From assembly GCA_023614405.1 (NCBI GenBank), contig CM042687.1:232402292-232466291 (forward strand): a stretch of 64,000 nt of DNA. Reading direction: 5' to 3'. A model generated the notes under the pieces. That model did no database searches. It had not been told where the DNA came from and saw nothing but the letters and a program-made list of their open reading frames with translations. This DNA is from Avena insularis (Eukaryota; Streptophyta; Magnoliopsida; Poales; Poaceae). A program made the translations under genes and the position numbers. Of this stretch, positions 23,610 to 33,554 are shown in pieces (position 1 is the stretch's first letter; every line of letters starts with the position of its first letter).

Positions 23610-23703
23610 AGGTGTAGATTTGTGCATGTAGTGCTCCCTCCTTTTTTGTTGAGTGTGTGTTTGCTTCCTTTGTTTGCTAACAAAGTTCCTTCTCATCTTG
23701 TAG

Positions 23704-24098
23704 AGCTTCAAAGTGCCGGGCATGGTACCACCATTGCCCGAAAGGTATCCGAATGCCCCGGATAATGAAGTGGTTGATTCCGTGTCCGAGCTTCCTTTGG
23801 CGCGATCTCCGGCGGAGGATGCCGACGAGTCGAGTGAGGACCATACGCGCAAGCGATCACGGAGCTCGAGCGAGTCTTCGGATGCCTCAACTCCTCCGAC
23901 TCCCAGAAATCCTCTGGGCCTTGAGCGTCATAGTGATGGTCATGAAGGTTCTTCCTCTCCCCTTCCTGCTATTCCTGTGCGAGCTGTTGCTCCGCACCAC
24001 AAAGAAAGCGAAAAGGAGGAGAAGAAGGAAGAGAAGAAAGAGGAGAAGAGGGCCCGAAGGGCTTCTCCTATCTTCGACCTGAGCGCATTGGGCTCGTA
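23704..24098 (+). CDS. Element 3 aORF, exon 2: acidic/Ser and Lys/Glu-rich
   Basis: Acceptor CTTGTAG before 23704, donor GGCTC|GTAAGT at about 24098. It encodes a Pro-rich start, a Ser/Asp/Glu-rich middle with KRSRSSSESSDAS (possible nuclear-localisation-like basic patch), then a Lys/Glu run EKEEKKEEKKEEK. Low complexity, likely disordered. The corresponding segment of element 4 is at 36614-36823. Confidence 0.6.
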
Positions 24099-24169
24099 AG
24101 TTTTCTTGTTGTGCTGTTGTCCTTTTCCCTTCATGATTTTTTGCACTTGTGCTGATTGATTTGTATGCA

Positions 24170-24860
24170 GGCAATCCTCCGACCGCTCTAGTGATGGTGC
24201 GGGGGAGATGATGGGGGAGTCAAACATTGCGTCGCCTCCTCCTCAGACGGTGGCGACTTCGGGTGGCGCCGCTCCAGATCCTCCTGTGCGGGAGAGGTTG
24301 GTGGTTGCGCCTCAGAATTTCGCAGGCGGGCCTTCGGGGTCGCCATCGGAGCACGTAAGTTTTTCTGCTTCATGTCACGGGGGAGCCCCCGAGTGTCTTC
24401 GTGTGCTGATGTTGTTTTTGCTTCTTTGTGTTGGGCGTAGCCCCCAAGTCCTGTTCTTACTGCTATTGCCTTTTTCTGCAGCCTTTTGTCCAAGAGGCCA
24501 AGTGGCTGGTGGAGGAACGCCTTTGAGGCGGAAACTGGCAGCTTCAAGGTATTCGTCTGCCTTTTAGTACTTCTTTTGTTTATCCTGTCCTGTTCTTTGA
24601 CACTTGCTTGTCCTAAATGCAGAGGAGCATAACGACTCTCTCCGTGAGGTCGACGCTCTTAAAAAGAGCCTTGGCCAATCGGAGCAGAAAGCCGAAGCCG
24701 CCGTTGGCGCAAAAGAGCGCCTTGAGCTAGAGCTGTCGAAGGCAGCCGGCGAAGGCGTCTGCAGGAGGCCAGATCGTGAGGGAGCTGGCCACCGCTATGC
24801 TGCTCGTGAAAGAGAGGGGTGGCGAAGCTCATGGCTGCCGCCAAGGCTATTTCGGTGAGT
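24170..24860 (+). CDS. Element 3 aORF, exons 3-5
   Basis: Exon 3, about 24170-24355 (acceptor TATGCAG, donor CAC|GTAAGT), is Gly/Ser/Pro-rich. Exon 4, 24481-24549 (acceptor TTCTGCAG, donor AAG|GTATTC), seems to have a frame break at ERLTGA. Exon 5, from 24623 (acceptor AATGCAG) to about 24855 (GTGAGT donor), encodes a coiled coil EHNDSLREVDALKKSL. Exact joins are uncertain because at least one indel is present. Confidence 0.5.
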
Positions 24861-24945
24861 GCTGGATTTTGTACTTGTTTCTTTTCTCTGGTCTTCTTCT
24901 GCTGCCCTTCTTCATGTTTTCTTCATTTTGTCTCGGATGCCGCAG

Positions 24946-25425
24946 CATCGAAGTTCGACCATGATTGCTCTGGAGCACGGGAGTGCTCTAGATGATGCCA
25001 CTGTGGCGGTCGAAGACCGCTGCGGCACCGTCGTCAACTCCCTTGCCAAGGCGAAAGAGGTCCTTGGTCGCTTCTACCAGGAGCTCTTCCCGAAGGGCGC
25101 AACCCTTGAAGATGTGGATGCCCTGGCAGAGGCTCTGTCAGCCGAAGCGCCTGCGGCGTACAAGCGCAAGCAGAAGGGCATCGGCGCGTCCGTTGGGCTG
25201 GCGATGGCCATGGCGGCTGGGGCGGAGCTGGACTTGCCCCAGATCACCTCTCGGATGCCGACGGCTGCGGATGGATCCGAGGTAGCCTTCGCTGCCTACT
25301 CCGCTCGCTGCAGACGATATGGGCCCAAGCTCATTGACTTGCTGTCTGAGTACGCACTGCGGCAGCAGGGCGAGGCCAAAGCTAGGCAGTCTGGCTCTGA
25401 GGCGACTCAGTGTCCTGCGCCCTAG
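24946..25425 (+). CDS. Element 3 aORF, exon 6
   Basis: Acceptor GCCGCAG ends near 24945. Encodes ALDDATVAVEDRCGTVVNSL, then FYQELFPKGATLEDVDALAE, an Ala-rich helix, and LLSEYALRQQGEAKARQ, with TAG at 25423-25425. Element 1 keeps the last third of it (9477-9617). This looks like the end of one protein; further exons at 25590-26400 may belong to a longer splice form or a second transcript. Confidence 0.55.
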   Translation, partial: HRSSTMIALEHGSALDDATVAVEDRCGTVVNSLAKAKEVLGRFYQELFPKGATLEDVDALAEALSAEAPAAYKRKQKGIGASVGLAMAMAAGAELDLPQITSRMPTAADGSEVAFAAYSARCRRYGPKLIDLLSEYALRQQGEAKARQSGSEATQCPAP

Positions 25426-25589
25426 GCATAGTAGATGTAGGGTAGTATGTAGTTTACTTTTGTTGTAAATATCTTTTGTAGTACCATCCTTGTGCCACGC
25501 AGTGGCCTTATATATTTAATGAATTCCTCCGAGTTGTGCTTTATTCTTGGCTGAAATGTCTTTGTGCCTTCTTTCTTCTGCTGCTATAG

Positions 25590-26400
25590 GTTCCTTCGGG
25601 TGCTGACCCAGCTGACACTTCATCCGCAAAGCCCGTGCGACCATCGTTGGATGATTCCTCGCAGCTCGCTTTCCTTCGAGATCGCGTGCGCAGTTTGGAG
25701 AGGGAACTGCTCGGGTTGCGTGGCCGTGCCGACGTGTGGAGGTCCAAAGCGGATCGTGGTGCAGCCAGAGAGGAGTACTTGATGGCGGAGCTCGGTCGGC
25801 TATCCGAGCAGCTGCAATGTAAGTTGGTCCTTGTTTCGGGTTGTAGCTCAGTTCTTCGAGTGAGCCTGCTGGCCTTATTCTTGTTTTATATGGTTGTCGC
25901 AGGTGCGAATCTTGCTCCGAGGGAAGAAAAAGAGCGTGTTGCTGTTCGGGTCAACTGCTTGACTCAACAGGACATGGAGGCCGGCGGCTTCTTCTGGATG
26001 GATCGCGATCGCGCCATGGTTCTGGCGACGCTGCAGGATCGTGTTTATCAAGTTTCGTGGGTGCTCCACCAGGTGTAGACATCTCTTTCCTCGGTGTTGC
26101 ACGTCATGTTTCCTTTGGATGTCGTGCCGACGACCCTTGCAGGTCTTATGTCGAGGTTTCGGAGTGCCAGCAATGTCAAGGAGCTGGTGCGGCAGCAGCT
26201 CGTCGCAGGAGTGAAGGCTGCCTTGTCACTTGTGAGGGTGCACCGCGTGAGATTTGGCTGCTTTGTACCGGGCCACCTCTTCACCAGATGGTGGCGAGTG
26301 GAACATGCGTCCGCATTACGCTGTAAGGCGATATGCGAACAGATTGTAGATTTGTTTGAGCAGCGTGCTCGGTTATTCTTCAGAATAGGTAGGACCTGAA
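25590..26400 (+). pseudogene. Element 3 aORF, last exons with C-terminal domain
   Basis: The exon ending at 25818 (CTGCAAT|GTAAGT) encodes the coiled coil FLRDRVRSLERELLGLRG. The intron has acceptor TCGCAG at 25902. The last exon encodes ANLAPREEKERVAVRVNCL and LTQQDMEAGGFFWMDRDRA, then the domain with FPLDVVPTTLAGLMSRFRSA and VKELVRQQLVAGVKAALSL. A TAG at 26076-26078 stands where element 1 has CAG, and a short deletion near 26248 shifts the tail. Homologous to 10090-10593 and, more distantly, to 60655-60984. Confidence 0.6.
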
Positions 26401-26747
26401 AATAGAGCAGAGATGTAAAATTTGTATATTTCGGCTGGGCGTTTGTGCCCTTTGTTGTAAAGGTTTGCTTGTCCGTGAGCACGCGTTGCTTTGATTAATC
26501 GTGTCCTTTTCGTTTGCTCGACGTGGTCATTTACTCAGTGTACACGCTTGGTCCTCGATCGATGAAATCGTGAGGTGGGGGGAGCCCCCGAGTGCGTTTG
26601 TAGCATGTAATAAAGTTGCAGAAAATAGTCAACCGAAGGTTGGGGGCGAGACACTTAGCTTTATTTATATCGTAATGGAGGAGGTACATGGTTCAGCTGA
26701 GTAGCCTTGGCTGTAAGCCTTATTGAAAGTAAAAGGGGGGTAGGTTG
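26401..26747. other. Convergent spacer between element 3 aORF and integrase
   Basis: 347 bp without a gene, matching 10595-10949 of element 1. It contains the block GGGGGGAGCCCCCGAGTGCG (26574-26593), another copy of the PPT-like core. Confidence 0.5.
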
Positions 26748-27816
26748 CTACGGGTAGAATCGTCGCAGGTGCAAGATGTTCCATGGATTGGAGTATGCGA
26801 CTCCAGACTCCACGTGCTTGAGGCGATAGGCGCCACCTGGGATGACATAGGGTCCTTCCCATGGTGACTCGAGTTTATTCGGTCGCTTTTGCTTGAGTCG
26901 TAAGACGAGGTCTCCTTCGACGAAGGACCTTGGCATGACCGGTGGTAGTAATTCGGAGACTTTCTGGTACCGCTGATCTAGCTGCTGCTATATCCCGTGC
27001 TTCGTCGAGTGTGTCGACGGCATCTTCGAGTGCAGCCGTGGATTCGGCTTTGCTGTAAGCGACGACTCGTGGAGCCTGGTGGCGTACTTCGGCTGGTAGC
27101 ACGGCCTCAGCTCCGTGTACCATGAAGAATGGTGTGTAGCCGGTGGAGCTGTTTGGCGTAGTCCGTAAGCTCCACAGGACAGATGGTAGCTCTTTCGTCT
27201 AGTTTCCAGCTTTGTGCTCGAGTGAGCTCATGAGACGTTTCTTGATGCTGGCGCCGATTAGACCGTTAGCCTTTTCCACTTGCCCGTTTGTTTGGGGGTG
27301 TGCCACTGAGGCATACGTGATGTTGATCCCAAGGCCTTCGCAGAAGTCCTGGAATTCTTCGGAGATGAAGTTCGATCCGTTGTCAGTGATGATGTTGTGT
27401 GGCACGCCGAAACTGTAGACAATGGATTCGAAGAATTTGACGGCGGTTTTGCCCTTCTGGTTGGTGACTGGCATGGCCTCGATCCACTTGGTGAATTTGT
27501 CGACTGCGACCAGGAGGAAGACGTGTCCCCCTTTCGAGGACTTTGGCAGTTTGCCGATCATGTCGAGGCCCCATTGAGCAAAAGGCCAAGCTATGGGTAT
27601 GGGTCTAAGTTCGGACCCAGGTGCGTGCGGTTTGTCGGCGAACCGTTGGCACCCGTTGCATCTTCGGACAATGTCCTTTGCGTCGCTCATGGCCGTTGGC
27701 CAGTAGAATCCTGCTCGTAGAGCTTTGGTGACAAGGGAGCGGCTGCCTGCGTGGTGGCCGCAGATGCCCTCATGGATGTCTTGGAGTATGGCCTTGCCGT
27801 CATCGATGGTGACGCA
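26748..27816 (-). pseudogene. Element 3 integrase
   Basis: Zinc-binding and core domains are open at 27690-27199 (RRCNGCQRFADKP, GLDMIGKLPKSS, IITDNGSNF, TNGQVEKANGL with the DDE triad). The C-terminal domain is in 27123-26875 and 26936-26748, ending HLRRFYP. Frame breaks at about 27198 (a stop in place of the family's Trp), 26990 and 26935. It is more damaged than the element 1 integrase, although other parts of element 3 are more complete. Confidence 0.8.
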
Positions 27817-28931
27817 TCATTGTAGTACACCCGTAATGCTGCGTTTGTATAGTTCGCCGTTGATGATGGTGAAGGCTTTTGACCGACGAGATATGCGCCG
27901 GGCATCGGTCGGGCTGTCAGGTAGTTCTCCGTTTATCAGGAACTGGAGGTATGGTCGCGTCCAAGTTTCTTCGACTGCCATGACCTGCATTAGGTTGACC
28001 ATGGCAACTTCGGTATCCAACTTTTCGGGTCCTTCATGACCTTCGGGTAGCGTAGCCCCGGTGTTACCTTCTTCGGGTGAACCCTTGGGGAATTTCCGCT
28101 TGATGGATGGCACGCAGATTTGTTCGAGGAACACACCTGGTGGTACCTTTGCGCAAGTGGAGCCGATGTTGGCGAGTCTATTGGCTTCCTCGTTGCTTTC
28201 TCTTCCAACGTGTCGAAGCTCACAGCCGTCGAATTCTCCTTCGAGTGCGTTGTAGAGCGCGCGGTACGCGATCATGTTTTCGGCGTGTGCGTCACACTCA
28301 TTCATCGTCTGCTGGACGACGAGGTTGGAGTCACCGTAGATGACCAGGCGCGTTGCGCCGCATATTTTTGCCATCCTCATGCCATGGATGAGGGCTTCGT
28401 ATTCGGCTTCGTTGTTAGAGGCTCTGAATTTCATCCGAAGAACGTACTTCATCTTGTCACCTTGCGGGGAGGTCAGTATGACTCCTGCCCCTGCTCCGGC
28501 TTCGCGTTTGGAGCCGTCGAAATGCATTGTCCAGGACTGCGACATGTCTGGGGTGTCTGGCAGCTGCAGCTCCATCCAGTGCACCAGGAAGTCCGGAAGG
28601 ACTTGGGATTTGATTGCGTGTCGCTTCTCGTAGACGATGTCCAAGGGTGATAGTTCGATGCCCCACAGGGCCACGCGTCCTGTGGCCTCTGGGTTATTCA
28701 GGATGCTGTTCAGGGGTGCCTCATTGACGACCATCACCTGATGCTCCTGGAAGTAGTGGCTCAGCCGTCGAGCCATCATGAACATGCCGTAGGCTAGCTT
28801 CCGTAGTCGGTACCGCTGTTTTGTTGGTGTCGATTACCTCGCGAGGTAGTAATTGGGCATTGGACCCCATGGGTCTTGACTTCTTGGTCGCTCGACCACG
28901 AGTACAAAGGCTTACCACTGGTGTGTGGCTG
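27817..28931 (-). pseudogene. Element 3 RNase H and linker to integrase
   Basis: Open frame 28785-27817 with MHFDGSKREAGAGAG, NNEAEYEALIHGM and IYGDSNLVVQQ (RNase H metal ligands D, E, D), then the linker EETWTRPYLQFLINGELPDS. Upstream, 28790-28931 contains a tight cluster of small indels compared with element 1 (12990-13160), which removes the frame between thumb and RNase H. Confidence 0.8.
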
Positions 28932-29897
28932 CTATGTACAAGAATAGGGCTCGCGCTCTTTTGGTGTAACCAAAACGGGCGAGGTGGAGAGGAGCCGCTT
29001 GAGGCTTTCGAATGCGTCGTTGGCTTCTGGTGTCCACTCGAACTTGTCTGCCTTACGCAGCAGCTGGTAGAATGGTAGGGCCTTCTCGCCCATACGGCTG
29101 ATGAACCTGCTTAGTGCTGCTACTCGTCCTGCGAAATACTCGCCCTTGAGGTTTTTCGGCTTCTCCATTGTCATGATGGCTCTGATTTTCTTCGGGTTCG
29201 CCTCAATCCCTCGTTGAGAGATAAAGTATCCGAGCAGCTGACCCGAGGGGACGCCAAAGGCGCACTTTTCTGGATTGAGCTTGATCCTGTAGCGATCAAG
29301 GTTGTCGAACGTCTCACGGAGATCGTCGATAAGTGTCCTTGCCTCCTTGGTTTTTATTACTATGTCGTCAACATAGACTTGGACGTTGCGACCGATCTGG
29401 TCCTTGAGGCAGGCCTGCATGCATCGCTGGTACGTGGCACCCTCGTTCTTTAGCCCGAAGGGCATTGTGTTGTAGCAGTATACTCCGAACGGTGTGATGA
29501 ACGCCGTTTTCTCTTGATCTTCGACCTTGAGTCGAATCTGGTTATAGCCTGAGTAGGCGTCGAGGAAGGAGAGTTTCTCACAACCTGCAGTCGAATCGAT
29601 GATCTGATTGATCCGAGGAAGAGGGAAGTGGTCCTTTGGGCAGTGTTTGTTTAGTGACGTGAAGTCTACGCACATCCGCAGGATGTCCGTGTCCTTCTTT
29701 GGAACCATCACTGTGTTTGCCAGCCACTCGCTTTCCTTGATTTCCCGGATGAAGTCTGCTGCGAGTAATCTGTTGATTTCCTTGCCGATAGCTTCGGCTC
29801 GTGGCTCCAACAGTCTTCGGATGGACTGCTTGACTGGCTTGGTGTCTGGAAAGACATTGAGTGCGTGCTCGGCGAATTCCCTGGGAACTCCTGGCAT
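28932..29897 (-). pseudogene. Element 3 reverse transcriptase
   Basis: 322 open codons covering nearly the whole RT: VKQSIRRLLEPRAEAIGKEI, MVPKKDTDILRMCVDFTSLN, LSFLDAYSGYNQIRLK, FGLKNEGATYQ, VYVDDIVIKTKE near 29,365, then PSGQLLGYFISQRGIEANPK and the thumb. All catalytic Asp residues are present. A small deletion near 29,135 changes the conserved QQLAGRV to EYFAGRV without losing frame. Confidence 0.85.
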
Positions 29898-29925
29898 GTC
29901 CGCAGGACACCAGGTAATTTCCAGC

Positions 29926-30726
29926 TCACGGAGGAATTGACGAGCGCTTTCCTATCTTGATCTTGAGGTCATTGGCGATCAGCGCCGTCTTGGAGGCGTC
30001 CGTCGGATGGACCTGCACCTTCTTGGTGTTGACGGTGGAGTCGAAGGACATGTCAGGTGCGTCCTGCCTTGTGACTGGGGGTAGCCCATTGTCCGTCGCC
30101 TCGCGGAGCCTTACAAGCTCGTCTTGCATGCCGAAAGACTGGGAGATTTTGTTGAAATCCCTGTCGCATTGGTCCGATCGGGTGAAGCTCCGTGGATCGT
30201 GATGACGCCTTGGTCTGGCATCTTGAGTAGTAGGTATGCGTGGTGTGGGACGGCCGAACCTTGCGAATGCTACGCCCCAAGATGGCGTGGTATTGCGACG
30301 ACAGTCCACCACTTCAATTCTAGGCGCTCCCCGAAAGTTGTCCGGCTTCCGAAGATGACGTCGAGCCCTATTTTGCCCGGGGAATATGCCCTTTCCGGAC
30401 AATGCCGTGGAACGTTGTGTCGATTGTTCCGGGCTGCATTGCGGATCCGTGATAGCTGCTAGAGTGCTTGCGAACATTAGGTTGATGCCGCTACCGCCAT
30501 CCATGAAGACGCGACTCATCTCAAAGCCTCCGATCTGCGCCTCCAGCACCAGGGCAGCATGACCTGGGCGAGGGATCTGGCAAGGGTGATCCGCGCGAGT
30601 GAATGTGATGCAGGACTCCGATCCGCAGAGGTACTCAGGGATTGCAGGCGGAGTTGCCACGGCCAAGTTGATTTGTCGGGTGATTTTCTTCTGCACCCTG
30701 TTGGTGGGGCGTCCCTTCTGGATCAT
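29926..30726 (-). pseudogene. Element 3 gag C-terminus and aspartic protease
   Basis: The frame starts MIQKGRPTNRVQKKITRQIN and reaches FMDGGSGINLMFAST near 30,500 (retropepsin DGG site). From 30,190 to 30,450 a dozen single-base losses relative to element 1 scramble the flap region. Downstream DELVRLREATDNG and KKVQVHPTDASK match element 1. Confidence 0.75.
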
Positions 30727-30728
30727 AT

Positions 30729-32478
30729 TTAGTGCTCCCTTTGGTGGGGGGTATGGGACCCCGACATTGTTTCTTGTTGGTCTGTTGGTTGATTTGGGCC
30801 TCCAATAGGCGGCGGTGGAGGAGCTTCGTGTGCTATTTCACCTGGGGCAGGTGCGTTTCCAAACGCAGGGATTGGGGCTTGTTGTCTCATCTGCACCATG
30901 CCTTCGCTGAGTTTCTGGAACTCGCGGCAGTCCTTGAGCATGTGTCTGGCTTTCTTTTTGCCATCCTGTTTATCGATGTAGAAGTGGATGGTGCATGGAC
31001 CCGAAAGTTTGTCGAATGCCGAGGGTCCATTGTCGCGGTCGCGGCGTTGCCACGACTGCGTTGGTCGTCCGTTGTCGCGGAAGTTTCCGCCGCGGTATCC
31101 TCCGCTGTTGTGGCTGTTGTCGTTACGGCGGTCGGCGACCATGTCGGGTCCGTCGCGGTCCTCGTAGACGCGCGATCTCCTCTTGCTGCGGCGTTCACGT
31201 CTTCGGCCGTAGTCGTCCTCTTCGTCTGATTGCGCTCGCTGTATGCAATCTTCGCCGTCTGCCCAACTGTTGGCGATTTCCATGAGGTGGTCGAGTGTCT
31301 TGGGCTTTACACGCCCAAGTTCCTCCTTGAAGTCTGGGCGCTTGACGCCGTCCCTGAAGGCATCGATGGCCCGCTCTTCGGAGATGTGTGCTGTGGAGTT
31401 CTTGGTTGTAGACCAGCGTAGTATGTACGAGCGAATAGATTCACCCGTTCTCTGAGTACAGGCTCGCAATTCTTCGATTGAGGCGGGCCTCTTGCTGGTG
31501 CCTTTGAAATTTCAGATGAAGCTATAAGCGAGCTCCCCCCAGCTTCGGATGGATCCTGATGATAGGCTGAGCGGACCTGCGCCATACGCTGTCACCGCGG
31601 TGAAGGCATTGCATGGCGGTTTCTTTGTTGCCTCCGTGAAGCTTGACGGATGACAGATGGTCGCTGAGCCAGGACTTTGGATCTTGCGTGCCATTGAACT
31701 TCGGAGTATCCGAAGGAAGCTTGAAGTTGCGTGGCATCTGTGTTCGCCGAACGGATCTGCTGAAGCATCGAGCTCCGCAGAGTTCTCCTTCGTCTTCATC
31801 CATCTCAGATTCAGACGAGCATGCGCGTTTGGCGCGTGCTTTGTCGATCTTGCGATGTGTAAGCTTGTCTATGGCGTCGTAGTCGCATTTATGGCGGTGC
31901 GAGCTCTTCTTCCTTCGAGGAAGATCGTGCTCCTCTTCCTCTTCGGATGAGGGGGTGGGGCTCCGGTCGCGCCTGGCCGGAGCTTTCTTCTTCGGCTCCG
32001 CGGGAGCGTCTTCGTGGAGCGCAGCTCCGATTAGTCCTAGTCCGGTAAGTGCGGACCTATGCATGGCCCTTTTCGGGTCCCCCTCCGGAGGTGGGCGAGC
32101 CGCGAGATACGCAGTGGCTGCCATGATCGCAGCTTGTGGCGTCTTCGGGATGATGTTGCCGTCGGCATCCATATCCATGAACAATGTGTGGAGAGTTCGG
32201 GTCACGTCACGGTGTTCCTTGGGATCCATGTTCTCCACCCGAGAGCGGTGCTTGTTTCCCTGGTTTCCGTTTGTGCTAGAGCCGGGTGCCATGGCGGAGA
32301 GCGCAGCTTGTCGCGCGCTGGACTCGGAGGCTGCTTGCTTGCGTTTGTCGAGCGTCTCCTGCATCTTGACTTGCTTCTTGTGCTCCTCGATGAGGAGGTA
32401 GTGGTATGCCATCAGTAGGTCATGTGAGGCGTCTGCAGGTAAGACGATGTCGCCTGCGACGGCACGGCGCGCCTGCAC
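30729..32478 (-). pseudogene. Element 3 gag
   Basis: Frame 32478-31522 (318 codons) starts with a helical N-terminus (LLMAYHYLLIEEHKKQVKMQ), then a charged linker with SEEEEEHDLPRRKKSSHR, then the capsid-like core beginning PRNFKLPSDTPKFNGTQDPK. The core continues in frame 31469-30729 with TGESIRSYILRW and ends with the C/H-rich motif CTIHFYIDKQDGKKKARHML. One frame break lies near 31,500-31,600. It is the best copy of the family's gag. Confidence 0.8.
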
Positions 32479-33087
32479 CCATCCTTCTTTGCTAAGTTGG
32501 ATGACGTGGCCGTTGCTTTTCCTGTTGGGTGGGGGGGACTGGCTTCTTCTATTTTCGCTGTTTTCGCCATTTCGGTTGGGCGGCGGGTTAGGCGTTTCCT
32601 CGTCGGTTTGGATGACTGCAGCGCATAGATAGCGCTCGCAGATTGGTCGGCTGCTGCCGCAGCTTTCGGGTCCGGAACCGTAGGTTCCTTCATCCGAAGG
32701 TGGATCGCACAGATCGGAGTTGCAGCTGCTGCTGCTTTAGAACTCATCTGTCGATGGTGACGTGCATAGCACGGGATGTGGAGCCCATGAGGCGGGCCTG
32801 ATTGACGGCACGGGCACCCGCTCAGGGAGGTGGAGGGTGCCAGTTTGTCCCACCTGGAAGCAGAAGCTCCCGAACAAAATTTCGAGTCCGTCGCCTACGG
32901 GCTCGAAATCCTTCATGGTGGCCGGCGAGTGGGCGGTGAAGTCGAAGGCGCCGAAGAGGAGGTGATTCTCCGTCGCCGCGGAGTTGTAGATCGATCGGGT
33001 CGGAACCGTCATGACCGCACAATCAGCAGCCCCAATTCCCACAGACGGCACCAATTGACGAGGTTTAATCTCGTCAATGCCCATTGT
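32412..33087 (-). CDS. Element 3 leader ORF spanning LTR end and primer site
   Basis: ATG 33084 lies 28 bp inside the 5' LTR; the frame runs through the LTR end (33056) and primer site to a TAG at 32737-32739, where element 1 has a Tyr codon, and continues in the same frame to about 32580 and in another to 32412. Blocks LFGAFDFTAHSPATMKDFEP and FGSFCFQVGQTGTL match 16739-17302. Unknown domain. Confidence 0.5.
33036..33054 (-). promoter_or_regulatory. Element 3 primer-binding site, one base altered
   Basis: Minus strand TTGGTGCCGTCTGTGGGAA. Element 1 has TTGGCGCC; the C-to-T change weakens pairing to the tRNA end. Confidence 0.65.
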
Positions 33088-33549
33088 TATGGACTTGGGT
33101 TTTGGAGAAGATGGGGATGCTGGAGATCATGGCACGGTTAACAGACAAGCAACCAGGGGACACGAGATTTACCCAGGTTCAGGCCCGGAGAAAACCCTAC
33201 TCCGCTTATGCGCTCTTGATTACGGCGGAACCGGAGGTTACAGGGTGCGCAGATTCGATCTGGCGTGGATGCGTGTGCGAAAGTATGAGTCGATAGATCT
33301 AGGACGTGCCCTCCTGGCCTTTATATAGACTTAGGCAGGTCCCAGGCATAGTCCTAGTCGGTTACAAGTTCTAGGGTTTTACCCCTTTGAATTTCCTATC
33401 TCCGCTAGTCTTGCTCTCCAAGGATCCGAAGGCGTCATGGGCCTTGGCCACCCGAAAATCTTCATGGGCCAACGTATATCTGCTGTGGGCCTTCCTTGGG
33501 CTGGACCAGGTATGCTGAAGTCTCGTACCCGTAGGGTATAACCATGTCA
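33056..33549 (-). repeat. Element 3 5' LTR (494 bp)
   Basis: TGACGAGG...CCATGTCA. Compared with 20847-21345 it has a few substitutions and a group of small gaps around 33181-33212. TATA-like rc of CTTTATATAG at 33319-33328. Confidence 0.93.
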
Positions 33550-33554
33550 CCAGG
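33550..33554 (+). repeat. Target-site duplication CCAGG of element 3, right copy
   Basis: Identical to 20842-20846. Confidence 0.9.

Larger units (their letters stand above)
20847..33549 (-). mobile_element. Element 3: near-complete Tat-type Ty3/gypsy element with spliced antisense gene
   Basis: 12.7 kb, with LTRs of 499 bp (20847-21345, 3') and 494 bp (33056-33549, 5') and 5-bp target copies CCAGG. Minus-strand gag-protease-RT-RNase H-integrase occupies 32478-26748. A plus-strand multi-exon aORF fills 22649-26400 between integrase and the 3' LTR. All parts are present, but small indels break gag-pol, with clusters at 28790-28960 and 30190-30450. It sits in the gag-protease region of element 2. 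Antisense or extra ORFs at this position are known from several plant Tat-lineage elements. Confidence 0.92.
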
